A stretch of DNA of 64,000 nucleotides, from assembly GCF_032854445.1 (NCBI RefSeq), contig NW_027018007.1, forward strand, positions 1 through 64,000, written 5' to 3'. A model generated the notes under the pieces. It did no database searches and was not told where the DNA came from. It saw only the letters and a program-made list of their open reading frames with translations. This DNA comes from Liolophura sinensis. Taxonomy: Eukaryota; Mollusca; Polyplacophora; Chitonida; Chitonidae. The first letter of the stretch is position 1. Each line of letters begins with the position of its first letter. Position numbers and translations under genes: made by a program. Of this stretch, positions 39,981-50,414 are shown in pieces.

Positions 39981-41627
39981 CTATAAGTTATGTGCCCTTC
40001 GGTAGCCCAGAAGACCTGAAATCTTTGGGCTAAGCCCATTTAACTCACCCAGCAATTGCCTTACTTCTAAGTGCAAGACAATCTCAATGTCTTTATCTAC
40101 GTGTAGAAAAACCACACCATTTGTACGTGAGAAACACAAGGTACTTGATACAGTCTGCTGTAAAAAGTACAACTGAACACTGACCCACTTCAGTAAGGTG
40201 CCAAAAGATGCGGAATTGAGCCAGGCATCGGCAGCTGTTGAAAAATTGCAAATTCGCCTGGTTTCCATGGAGTAAGAGCCGTTGCTGGGCACGTGATTAT
40301 GACATAAATGATCATTCAATTGTCACTACAGCCAAAAGTATTGGTCGGAGAGCAACGCGGTTTGCACCATTCGATTTCTCGTCACAAAATACGTCGGATT
40401 AGCCTCTTACCAGCAGCACTGGAACAGTTTTCGCACTTTTGCATTTTTGCCTGGTCTTTTTGTTAATTGAAATCGGCTACACTGTACTCTGTACAATCGC
40501 GACTGGTCATTACTATATTCAACTTTTGACTATAAGTTATGTGCCCTTCGGTAGCCCAGAAGACCTGAAATCTTTGGGCCAAGCCCATTTAACTCACCCA
40601 GCAATTGCCTTACTTCTAAGTGCAAGACAATCTCAATGTCTTTATCTACGTGTAGAAAAACCACACCATTTGTACGTGAGAAACACAAGGTTCTTGATAC
40701 AGTCTGCTGTAAAAAGTACAACTGAACACTGACCCACTTCAGTAAGGTGCCAAAAGATGCGGAATTGAGCCAGGCATCGGCAGCTGTTGAAAAATTGCAA
40801 ATTTCCCTTGTTTCCATGGAGTAAGAGCCGTTGTTGGGCACGTGATTATGACATAAATGATCATTCAATTGTCACTACAGCCAAAAGTATTGGTCGGAGA
40901 GCAACGCGGTTTGCACCATTCGATTTCTCGTCACAAAATACGTCGGATTAGCCTCTTACCAGCAGCACTGGAACAGTTTTCGCACTTTTGCATTTTTGCC
41001 TGGTCTTTTTGTTAATTGAAATCGGCTACACTGTACTCTGTACAATCGCGACTGGTCATTACTATATTCAACTTTTGACTATAAGTTATGTGCCCTTCGG
41101 TAGCCCAGAAGACCTGAAATCTTTGGGCTAAGCATATTTAACTCACCCAGCAATTGTCTTACTTCTAAGTCCAAGACAATCTCAATGTCTTTATCTACGT
41201 GTAGAAAAACCACACCATTTGTACGTGAAAAACACAAGGTACTTGATACAGTCTGCTGTAAAAAGTACAACTGACCACAGACCCACATGAATAAGGTGCC
41301 AAAAGATGCGGAATTGAGCCAGGCATCGGCAGCTGTTGAAAAATTGCAAATTTCCCTGGTTTCCATGGAGTAAGAGCCGTTGCTGGGCACGTGATTATGA
41401 TATAAATGATCATTCAATTGTCGCTACAGCCAAAAGTATTGGTCGGAGAGCAACGCGGTTTGCACCATTCGATTTCTCGTCACAAAATACGTCGGATTAG
41501 CCTCTTACCAGCAGCACTGGAACAGTTTTCGCACTTTTGCATTTTTGCCTGGTCTTTTTGTTAATTGAAATCGGCTACACTGTACTCTGTACAATCGCGA
41601 CTGGTCATTACTATATTCAACTTTTGA
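39981..41627 (+). repeat. c-d-e units leading into the pentamer HOR
   Basis: 39981 repeats the CGcctgg marker of 36687, 40530 is the first d unit (cccTtgtttcc, gttgTtggg), and 41079 is an e unit with agcAtattt and atgaTataaatg. All are 549 bp. Confidence 0.8.
41239..41268 (+). other. Second conserved inverted repeat (GTACTT...AAGTAC)
   Basis: GTACTT pairs with AAGTAC, then a GA/AA internal mismatch, then TACAG pairs with CTGTA around a TCTG loop, so 11 of 13 possible pairs form. The element recurs once per monomer. In units with ggTTCttg (subtypes c, d, k, q) the outer stem is weakened by the A-to-T and linked change. In e units with CTGTAT the inner stem gains one pair. Confidence 0.7.
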
Positions 41628-43297
41628 CTATAAGTTATGTGCCCTTCGGTAGCCCAGAAGACGTCAAATCTTTGGGCTAAGCCCATTTAACTCACCCAGC
41701 AATTGTCTTACTTCTAAGTGCAAGACAATCTCAATGTCTTTATCTACGTGTAGAAAAACCACACCATTTGTACGTGAAAAACACAAGGTACTTGATACAG
41801 TCTGCTGTAAAAAGTACAACTAAACACTGACCCACATTTAGTAAGGTGCCAAAAGGTGCGGAATTGGGCCAGGCATCGGCAGCTGTTAAAAAATTGCAAA
41901 TATCCCTGGTTTCCATGGAGTAAGAGCCGTTGCTGGGCACGTGATTATGACATTAATGATCATTCAATTGTCGCTACAGCCAAACGTATAGGTCGGAGAG
42001 CAACGCGGTTTGCACCATTCGATTTCTCGTCACAAAATACGTCGGATTAGCCTCTTACCAGCAGCACTGGAACAGTTTTTCCACTTTTGCATTTTTGCCT
42101 GGTCTTTTTGTTAATTGAAATCGGCTACACTGTACTCTGTACAATCGCGACTGGTCATTACTATATTCAACTTTTGACTATAAGTTATGTGCCCTTCGGT
42201 AGCCCAGAAGACCTGAAATCTTTGGGCTAAGCCCATTTAACTCACCCAGCAATTGTCTTACTTCTAAGTGCAAGACAATCTCAATGTCTTTATCTACGTG
42301 TAGAAAAACCACACCATTTGTACATAAAAAACACAAGGTACTTGATACAGTCTGCTGTAAAAAGTACAACTAAACACTGACCCACATTTATAAGGTGCCA
42401 AAAGATGCGGAATTGGGCCAGGTATCGGCAGCTGTTGAAAAATTGACAATTTCCCTGGTTTCCATGGAGTAAGAGCCGTTGCTGTGCACGTGATTATGAC
42501 ATAAATGATCATTCAGTTGTCGCTACAGGCAAAAGTATTGGTCGGAGAGCAACGCGGTTTGCACCATTCGATTTGTCGTCACAAAATACGTCGGATTAGC
42601 CTCTTACCAGCAGCACTGGAACAGTTTTCGCACTTTTGCATTTTTGCCTGGTCTTTTTGTTAATTGAAATCGGCTACACTGTACTCTGTACAATCGCGAC
42701 TGGTCATTACTATATTCAACTTTTGACTATAAGTTATGTGCCCTTCGGTAGCCCAGAAGACGTCAAATCTTTGGGCTAAGCCCATTTAACTCACCCAGCA
42801 ATTGCCTTACTTCTAAGTGCAAGACAATCTCAATGTCTTTATCTACGTGTAGAAAAACCAGACCATTTGTACGTGAGAAACACAAGGTTCTTGATACAGT
42901 CTGCTGTAAAAAGTACAACTGAACACTGACCCACTTCAGTAAGGTGCCAAAAGATGCGGAATTGAGCCAGGCATCGGCAGCTGTTGAAAAATTGCAAATT
43001 TCCCTGGTTTCCATGGAGTAAGAGCCGTTGCTGGGCACGTGATTATGACATAAATGATCATTCAATTGTCACTACAGCCAAAAGTATTGGTCGGAGAGCA
43101 ACGCGGTTTGCACCATTCGATTTCTCGTCACAAAATACGTCGGATTAGCCTCTTACCAGCAGCACTGGAACAGTTTTCGCACTTTTGCATTTTTGCCTGG
43201 TCTTTTTGTTAATTGAAATCGGCTACACTGTACTCTGTACAATCGCGACTGGTCATTACTATATTCAACTTTTGACTATAAGTTATGTGCCCTTCGG

Positions 43298-43333
43298 TAG
43301 CCCAGAAGACGTCAAATCTTTGGGCTAAGCCCA
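43298..43333 (+). other. Conserved inverted repeat with two mutually exclusive hairpins
   Basis: TAGCCCA (43298-43304), one unpaired G, then AAGA can pair with TCTT plus TGGGCTA (43317-43327), giving an 11-bp stem around a 7-nt loop CGTCAAA or CCTGAAA. The same TGGGCT (43321-43326) can instead pair with AGCCCA (43328-43333) across one A. The arrangement recurs in essentially every monomer. Subtypes with TGGGCCA or GCGCTTA lose one or two pairs. Pairing is read directly from sequence; whether it forms in DNA or RNA is unknown. Confidence 0.75.
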
Positions 43334-43392
43334 TTTAACTCACCCAGCAATTGCCTTACTTCTAAGTGCAAGACAATCTCAATGTCTTTATC

Positions 43393-43424
43393 TACGTGTA
43401 GAAAAACCACACCATTTGTACGTG
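43393..43424 (+). repeat. Pair of degenerate direct repeats around TACGTG
   Basis: TACGTGtagAAAAACcACA and TACGTGagAAACACA lie 26 bp apart inside the monomer and look like an old internal duplication. In b, o/p and j units the second copy is changed to TACATA, removing the motif. Confidence 0.5.
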
Positions 43425-43584
43425 AGAAACACAAGGTTCTTGATACAGTCTGCTGTAAAAAGTACAACTGAACACTGACCCACTTCAGTAAGGTGCCAAA
43501 AGATGCGGAATTGAGCCAGGCATCGGCAGCTGTTGAAAAATTGCAAATTTCCCTTGTTTCCATGGAGTAAGAGCCGTTGTTGGG

Positions 43585-43590
43585 CACGTG
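43585..43590. other. CACGTG palindrome (E-box-like) in each unit
   Basis: The GGGCACGTGATT or TGTGCACGTGATT context is among the most conserved stretches of the unit. CACGTG is the canonical E-box bound by Myc/USF-type bHLH factors in many eukaryotes. Binding here is only a possibility. One clear loss is the unit starting 57538, where it reads CACGTA. Confidence 0.6.
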
Positions 43591-43601
43591 ATTATGACAT
43601 A

Positions 43602-43611
43602 AATGATCATT
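43602..43611. other. 10-bp perfect palindrome AATGATCATT
   Basis: A perfect 10-bp palindrome just downstream of CACGTG, present in nearly all monomers. In the seven f-type units it is replaced by a different dyad with the same axis (see the separate entries). In a-type units the flanking base is changed (acatTaatg) but the palindrome is kept. Confidence 0.8.
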
Positions 43612-43984
43612 CAATTGTCACTACAGCCAAAAGTATTGGTCGGAGAGCAACGCGGTTTGCACCATTCGATTTCTCGTCACAAAATACGTCGGATTAGCCT
43701 CTTACCAGCAGCACTGGAACAGTTTTCGCACTTTTGCATTTTTGCCTGGTCTTTTTGTTAATTGAAATCGGCTACACTGTACTCTGTACAATCGCGACTG
43801 GTCATTACTATATTCAACTTTTGACTATAAGTTATGTGCCCTTCGGTAGCCCAGAAGACCTGAAATCTTTGGGCCAAGCATATTTAACTCACCCAGCAAT
43901 TGTCTTACTTCTAAGTCCAAGACAATCTCAATGTCTTTATCTACGTGTAGAAAAACCACACCATTTGTACGTGAAAAACACAAG

Positions 43985-44014
43985 GTACTTGATACAGTCT
44001 GCTGTATAAAGTAC
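43985..44014 (+). other. e-subtype variant of the second hairpin, with a TATA-like motif
   Basis: Here CTGTAAAAAG is changed to CTGTATAAAG. This converts one A/A mismatch into an A/T pair (ATACAG with CTGTAT) and at the same time creates TATAAAG at 44005-44011. The same change is seen in the e units starting 22403, 29548, 32295, 34491, 46022, 48218 and 49866. There is no evidence of an adjacent gene, so I do not call it a promoter. Confidence 0.6.
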
Positions 44015-44373
44015 AACTGACCACAGACCCACATGAATAAGGTGCCAAAAGATGCGGAATTGAGCCAGGCATCGGCAGCTGTTGAAAAATTGCAAATTTC
44101 CCTGGTTTCCATGGAGTAAGAGCCGTTGCTGGGCACGTGATTATAATATAAATGATCATTCAATTGTCGCTACAGCCAAAAGTATTGGTCGGAGAGCAAC
44201 GCGGTTTGCACCATTCGATTTCTCGTCACAAAATACGTCGGATTAGCCTCTTACCAGCAGCACTGGAACAGTTTTCGCACTTTTGCATTTTTGCCTGGTC
44301 TTTTTGTTAATTGAAATCGGCTACACTGTACTCTGTACAATCGCGACTGGTCATTACTATATTCAACTTTTGA

Positions 44374-46570
44374 CTATAAGTTATGTGCCCTTCGGTAGCC
44401 CAGAAGACGTCAAATCTTTGGGCTAAGCCCATTTAACTCACCCAGCAATTGTCTTACTTCTAAGTGCAAGACAATCTCAATGTCTTTATCTACGTGTAGA
44501 AAAACCACACCATTTGTACGTGAAAAACACAAGGTACTTGATACAGTCTGCTGTAAAAAGTACAACTAAACACTGACCCACATTTAGTATGGTGCCAAAA
44601 GGTGCGGAATTGGGCCAGGCATCGGCAGCTGTTAAAAAATTGCAAATATCCCTGGTTTCCATGGAGTAAGAGCCGTTGCTGGGCACGTGATTATGACATT
44701 AATGATCATTCAATTGTCGCTACAGCCAAACGCATTGGTCGGAGAGCAACGCGGTTTGCACCATTCGATTTCTCGTCACAAAATACGTCGGATTAGCCTC
44801 TTACCAGCAGCACTGGAACAGTTTTTCCACTTTTGCATTTTTGCCTGGTCTTTTTGTTAATTGAAATCGGCTACACTGTACTCTGTACAATCGCGACTGG
44901 TCATTACTATATTCAACTTTTGACTATAAGTTATGTGCCCTTCGGTAGCCCAGAAGACCTGAAATCTTTGGGCTAAGCCCATTTAACTCACCCAGCAATT
45001 GTCTTACTTCTAAGTGCAAGACAATCTCAATGTCTTTATCTACGTGTAGAAAAACCACACCATTTGTACATAAAAAACACAAGGTACTTGATACAGTCTG
45101 CTGTAAAAAGTACAACTAAACACTGACCCACATTTATAAGGTGCCAAAAGATGCGAAATTGGGACAGGTATCGGCAGCTGTTGAAAAATTGCCAATTTCC
45201 CTGGTTTCCATGGAGTAAGAGCCGTTGCTGTGCACGTGATTATGACATAAATGATCATTCAGTTGTCGCTACAGGCAAAAGTATTGGTCGGAGAGCAACG
45301 CGGTTTGCACCATTCGATTTGTCGTCACAAAATACGTCGGATTAGCCTCTTACCAGCAGCACTGGAACAGTTTTCGCACTTTTGCATTTTTGCCTGGTCT
45401 TTTTGTTAATTGAAATCGGCTACACTGTACTCTGTACAATCGCGACTGGTCATTACTATATTCAACTTTTGACTATAAGTTATGTGCCCTTCGGTAGCCC
45501 AGAAGACGTCAAATCTTTGGGCTAAGCCCATTTAACTCACCCAGCAATTGCCTTACTTCTAAGTGCAAGACAATCTCAATGTCTTTATCTACGTGTAGAA
45601 AAACCACACCATTTGTACGTGAGAAACACAAGGTTCTTGATACAGTCTGCTGTAAAAAGTACAACTGAACACTGACCCACTTCAGTAAGGTGCCAAAAGA
45701 TGCGGAATTGAGCCAGGCATCGGCAGCTGTTGAAAAATTGCAAATTTCCCTTGTTTCCATGGAGTAAGAGCCGTTGTTGGGCACGTGATTATGACATAAA
45801 TGATCATTCAATTGTCACTACAGCCAAAAGTATTGGTCGGAGAGCAACGCGGTTTGCACCATTCGATTTCTCGTCACAAAATACGTCGGATTAGCCTCTT
45901 ACCAGCAGCACTGGAACAGTTTTCGCACTTTTGCATTTTTGCCTGGTCTTTTTGTTAATTGAAATCGGCTACACTGTACTCTGTACAATCGCGACTGGTC
46001 ATTACTATATTCAACTTTTGACTATAAGTTATGTGCCCTTCGGTAGCCCAGAAGACCTGAAATCTTTGGGCCAAGCATATTTAACTCACCCAGCAATTGT
46101 CTTACTTCTAAGTCCAAGACAATCTCAATGTCTTTATCTACGTGTAGAAAAACCACACCATTTGTACGTGAAAAACACAAGGTACTTGATACAGTCTGCT
46201 GTATAAAGTACAACTGACCACAGACCCACATCAATAAGGTGCCAAAAGATGCGGAATTGAGCCAGGCATCGGCAGCTGTTGAAAAATTGCAAATTTCCCT
46301 GGTTTCCATGGAGTAAGAGCCGTTGCTGGGCACGTGATTATGATATAAATGATCATTCAATTGTCGCTACAGCCAAAAGTATTGGTCGGAGAGCAACGCG
46401 GTTTGCACCATTCGATTTCTCGTCACAAAATACGTCGGATTAGCCTCTTACCAGCTGCACTGGAACAGTTTTTCCACTTTTGCATTTTTGCCTGGTCTTT
46501 TTGTTAATTGAAATCGGCTACACTGTACTCTGTACAATCGCGACTGGTCATTACTATATTCAACTTTTGA
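44374..46570 (+). repeat. HOR unit a-b-d-e (c lost)
   Basis: Units start at 44374, 44924, 45473 and 46022. The a unit has atttaGtaTgg and aaacgCatt, b has private gcgAaattggGAcagg, d is as at 43276, and e has atcaa. The c unit is missing between b and d, consistent with loss of one monomer by unequal exchange. Confidence 0.9.
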
Positions 46571-48766
46571 CTATAAGTTATGTGCCCTTCGGTAGCCCAG
46601 AAGACCTGAAATCTTTGGGCTAAGCCCATTTAACTCACCCAGCAATTGTCTTACTTCTAAGTGCAAGACAATCTCAATGTCTTTATCTACGTGTAGAAAA
46701 ACCACACCATTTGTACATAAAAAACACAAGGTACTTGATACAGTCTGCTGTAAAAAGTACAACTAAACACTGACCCACATTTATAAGGTGCCAAAAGATG
46801 CGGAATTGGGCCAGGTATCGGCAGCTGTTGAAAAATTGACAATTTCCCTGGTTTCCATGGAGTAAGAGCCGTTGCTGTGCACGTGATTATGACATAAATG
46901 ATCATTCAGTTGTCGCTACAGGCAAAAGTATTGGTCGGAGAGCAACGCGGTTTGCACCATTCGATTTCTCGTCACAAAATACGTCGGATTAGCCTCTTAC
47001 CAGCAGCACTGGAACAGTTTTCGCACTTTTGCATTTTTGCCTGGTCTTTTTGTTAATTGAAATCGGCTACACTGTACTCTGTACAATCGCGACTGGTCAT
47101 TACTATATTCAACTTTTGACTATAAGTTATGTGCCCTTCGGTAGCCCAGAAGACGTCAAATCTTTGGGCTAAGCCCATTTAACTCACCCAGCAATTGCCT
47201 TACTTCTAAGTGCAAGACAATCTCAATGTCTTTATCTACGTGTAGAAAAACCAGACCATTTGTACGTGAGAAACACAAGGTTCTTGATACAGTCTGCTGT
47301 AAAAAGTACAACTGAACACTGACCCACTTCAGTAAGGTGCCAAAAGATGCGGAATTGAGCCAGGCATCGGCAGCTGTTGAAAAATTGCAAATTTCCCTGG
47401 TTTCCATGGAGTAAGAGCCGTTGCTGGGCACGTGATTATGACATAAATGATCATTCAATTGTCACTACAGCCAAAAGTATTGGTCGGAGAGCAACGCGGT
47501 TTGCACCATTCGATTTCTCGTCACAAAATACGTCGGATTAGCCTCTTACCAGCAGCACTGGAACAGTTTTCGCACTTTTGCATTTTTGCCTGGTCTTTTT
47601 GTTAATTGAAATCGGCTACACTGTACTCTGTACAATCGCGACTGGTCATTACTATATTCAACTTTTGACTATAAGTTATGTGCCCTTCGGTAGCCCAGAA
47701 GACGTCAAATCTTTGGGCTAAGCCCATTTAACTCACCCAGCAATTGCCTTACTTCTAAGTGCAAGACAATCTCAATGTCTTTATCTACGTGTAGAAAAAC
47801 CACACCATTTGTACGTGAGAAACACAAGGTTCTTGATACAGTCTGCTGTAAAAAGTACAACTGAACACTGACCCACTTCAGTAAGGTGCCAAAAGATGCG
47901 GAATTGAGCCAGGCATCGGCAGCTGTTGAAAAATTGCAAATTTCCCTTGTTTCCATGGAGTAAGAGCCGTTGTTGGGCACGTGATTATGACATAAATGAT
48001 CATTCAATTGTCACTACAGCCAAAAGTATTGGTCGGAGAGCAACGCGGTTTGCACCATTCGATTTCTCGTCACAAAATACGTCGGATTAGCCTCTTACCA
48101 GCAGCACTGGAACAGTTTTCGCACTTTTGCATTTTTGCCTGGTCTTTTTGTTAATTGAAATCGGCTACACTGTACTCTGTACAATCGCGACTGGTCATTA
48201 CTATATTCAACTTTTGACTATAAGTTATGTGCCCTTCGGTAGCCCAGAAGACCTGAAATCTTTGGGCCAAGCATATTTAACTCACCCAGCAATTGTCTTA
48301 CTTCTAAGTCCAAGACAATCTCAATGTCTTTATCTACGTGTAGAAAAACCACACCATTTGTACGTGAAAAACACAAGGTACTTGATACAGTCTGCTGTAT
48401 AAAGTACAACTGACCACAGACCCACATGAATAAGGTGCCAAAAGATGCGGAATTGAGCCAGGCATCGGCAGCTGTTGAAAAATTGCAAATTTCCCTGGTT
48501 TCCATGGAGTAAGAGCCGTTGCTGGGCACGTGATTATGATATAAATGATCATTCAATTGTCGCTACAGCCAAAAGTATTGGTCGGAGAGCAACGCGGTTT
48601 GCACCATTCGATTTCTCGTCACAAAATACGTCGGATTAGCCTCTTACCAGCAGCACTGGAACAGTTTTCGCACTTTTGCATTTTTGCCTGGTCTTTTTGT
48701 TAATTGAAATCGGCTACACTGTACTCTGTACAATCGCGACTGGTCATTACTATATTCAACTTTTGA
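46571..48766 (+). repeat. HOR unit b-c-d-e (a lost)
   Basis: Units start at 46571, 47120, 47669 and 48218, exactly 4,393 bp after 42178, 42727, 43276 and 43825, and nearly identical to them. The rare ttgAcaattt of b and ccaGacc of c are shared. A visible difference is gatttCtcgtc versus gatttGtcgtc in b. Confidence 0.9.
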
Positions 48767-50414
48767 CTATAAGTTATGTGCCCTTCGGTAGCCCAGAAGA
48801 CGTCAAATCTTTGGGCTAAGCCCATTTAACTCACCCAGCAATTGTCTTACTTCTAAGTGCAAGACAATCTCAATGTCTTTATCTACGTGTAGAAAAACCA
48901 CACCATTTGTACGTGAAAAACACAAGGTACTTGATACAGTCTGCTGTAAAAAGTACAACTAAACACTGACCCACATTTAGTATGGTGCCAAAAGGTGCGG
49001 AATTGGGCCAGGCATCGGCAGCTGTTAAAAAATTGCAAATATCCCTGGTTTCCATGGAGTAAGAGCCGTTGCTGGGCACGTGATTATGACATTAATGATC
49101 ATTCAATTGTCGCTACAGCCAAACGCATTGGTCGGAGAGCAACGCGGTTTGCACCATTCGATTTCTCGTCACAAAATACGTCGGATTAGCCTCTTACCAG
49201 CAGCACTGGAACAGTTTTTCCACTTTTGCATTTTTGCCTGGTCTTTTTGTTAATTGAAATCGGCTACACTGTACTCTGTACAATCGCGACTGGTCATTAC
49301 TATATTCAACTTTTGACTATAAGTTATGTGCCCTTCGGTAGCCCAGAAGACCTGAAATCTTTGGGCTAAGCCCATTTAACTCACCCAGCAATTGTCTTAC
49401 TTCTAAGTGCAAGACAATCTCAATGTCTTTATCTACGTGTAGAAAAACCACACCATTTGTACATAAAAAACACAAGGTACTTGATACAGTCTGCTGTAAA
49501 AAGTACAACTAAACACTGACCCACATTTATAAGGTGCCAAAAGATGCGGAATTGGGCCAGGTATCGGCAGCTGTTGAAAAATTGCCAATTTCCCTGGTTT
49601 CCATGGAGTAAGAGCCGTTGCTGGGCACGTGATTATGACATAAATGATCATTCAGTTGTCGCTACAGGCAAAAGTATTGGTCGGAGAGCAACGCGGTTTG
49701 CACCATTCGATTTCTCGTCACAAAATACGTCGGATTAGCCTCTTACCAGCAGCACTGGAACAGTTTTCGCACTTTTGCATTTTTGCCTGGTCTTTTTGTT
49801 AATTGAAATCGGCTACACTGTACTCTGTACAATCGCGACTGGTCATTACTATATTCAACTTTTGACTATAAGTTATGTGCCCTTCGGTAGCCCAGAAGAC
49901 CTGAAATCTTTGGGCCAAGCATATTTAACTCACCCAGCAATTGTCTTACTTCTAAGTCCAAGACAATCTCAATGTCTTTATCTACGTGTAGAAAAACCAC
50001 ACCATTTGTACGTGAAAAACACAAGGTACTTGATACAGTCTGCTGTATAAAGTACAACTGACCACAGACCCACATCAATAAGGTGCCAAAAGATGCGGAA
50101 TTGAGCCAGGCATCGGCAGCTGTTGAAAAATTGCAAATTTCCCTGGTTTCCATGGAGTAAGAGCCGTTGCTGGGCACGTGATTATGATATAAATGATCAT
50201 TCAATTGTCGCTACAGCCAAAAGTATTGGTCGGAGAGCAACGCGGTTTGCACCATTCGATTTCTCGTCACAAAATACGTCGGATTAGCCTCTTACCAGCA
50301 GCACTGGAACAGTTTTCGCACTTTTGCATTTTTGCCTGGTCTTTTTGTTAATTGAAATCGGCTACACTGTACTCTGTACAATCGCGACTGGTCATTACTA
50401 TATTCAACTTTTGA
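48767..50414 (+). repeat. HOR unit a-b-e (c and d lost)
   Basis: Units start at 48767, 49317 and 49866. The a unit shares atttaGtaTgg and aaacgCatt with 44374, exactly 4,393 bp earlier. The e unit shares atcaa with 46022. c and d are absent. Confidence 0.9.

Larger units (their letters stand above)
43276..43824 (+). repeat. Reference monomer (subtype d) used to place internal motifs
   Basis: This exact 549-bp unit is a good reference because its neighbours are also clean. In order it holds: the TAGCCCA hairpin (43298-43327) and its alternative partner (to 43333); two TACGTG motifs (43393-43398 and 43419-43424); a second imperfect hairpin region around the GATACAG/CTGTA pair; NcoI-type CCATGG; CACGTG (43585-43590); the palindrome AATGATCATT (43602-43611); a CpG-rich stretch from GGTCGG to ACGTCGG; a pyrimidine-rich TTTTCGCACTTTT segment; and GTACTCTGTACAATCGCGA. 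A hand count gives 19 CpG dinucleotides. Subtype d is marked by cccTtgtttcc and gttgTtggg and recurs at 40530, 45473 and 47669. Confidence 0.9.
41628..44373 (+). repeat. Complete a-b-c-d-e HOR unit (2,746 bp)
   Basis: Units a (41628), b (42178), c (42727), d (43276) and e (43825). The a unit is 550 bp owing to an extra G in atttaGtaagg at 41841. That indel is shared by the a units at 44374, 48767 and 50415, so it is inherited, not a sequencing error. b has ttgAcaattt, c has ccaGacc with gtgagaaa, and e has agcAtattt with tataaag. Confidence 0.92.

Noticed and set aside
43298-43700. RNA polymerase III A/B boxes or tRNA-derived SINE origin
   Set aside because: TAGCCCAGAAG is only loosely A-box-like and CATTCGATTTC mismatches the B box at several positions. 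No poly-A tail or target duplications.
43276-43824. CENP-B box
   Set aside because: None of the TTCG occurrences on the plus strand fits NTTCGNNNNANNCGGGN, and CGAA, needed for the minus strand, is absent from the reference unit.
43276-43824. Hammerhead ribozyme, as known in some animal satellites
   Set aside because: No CTGANGA core on either strand. The closest are CTGAAAT (plus) and CTGAAGT (minus), neither with the matching GAAA and stems.
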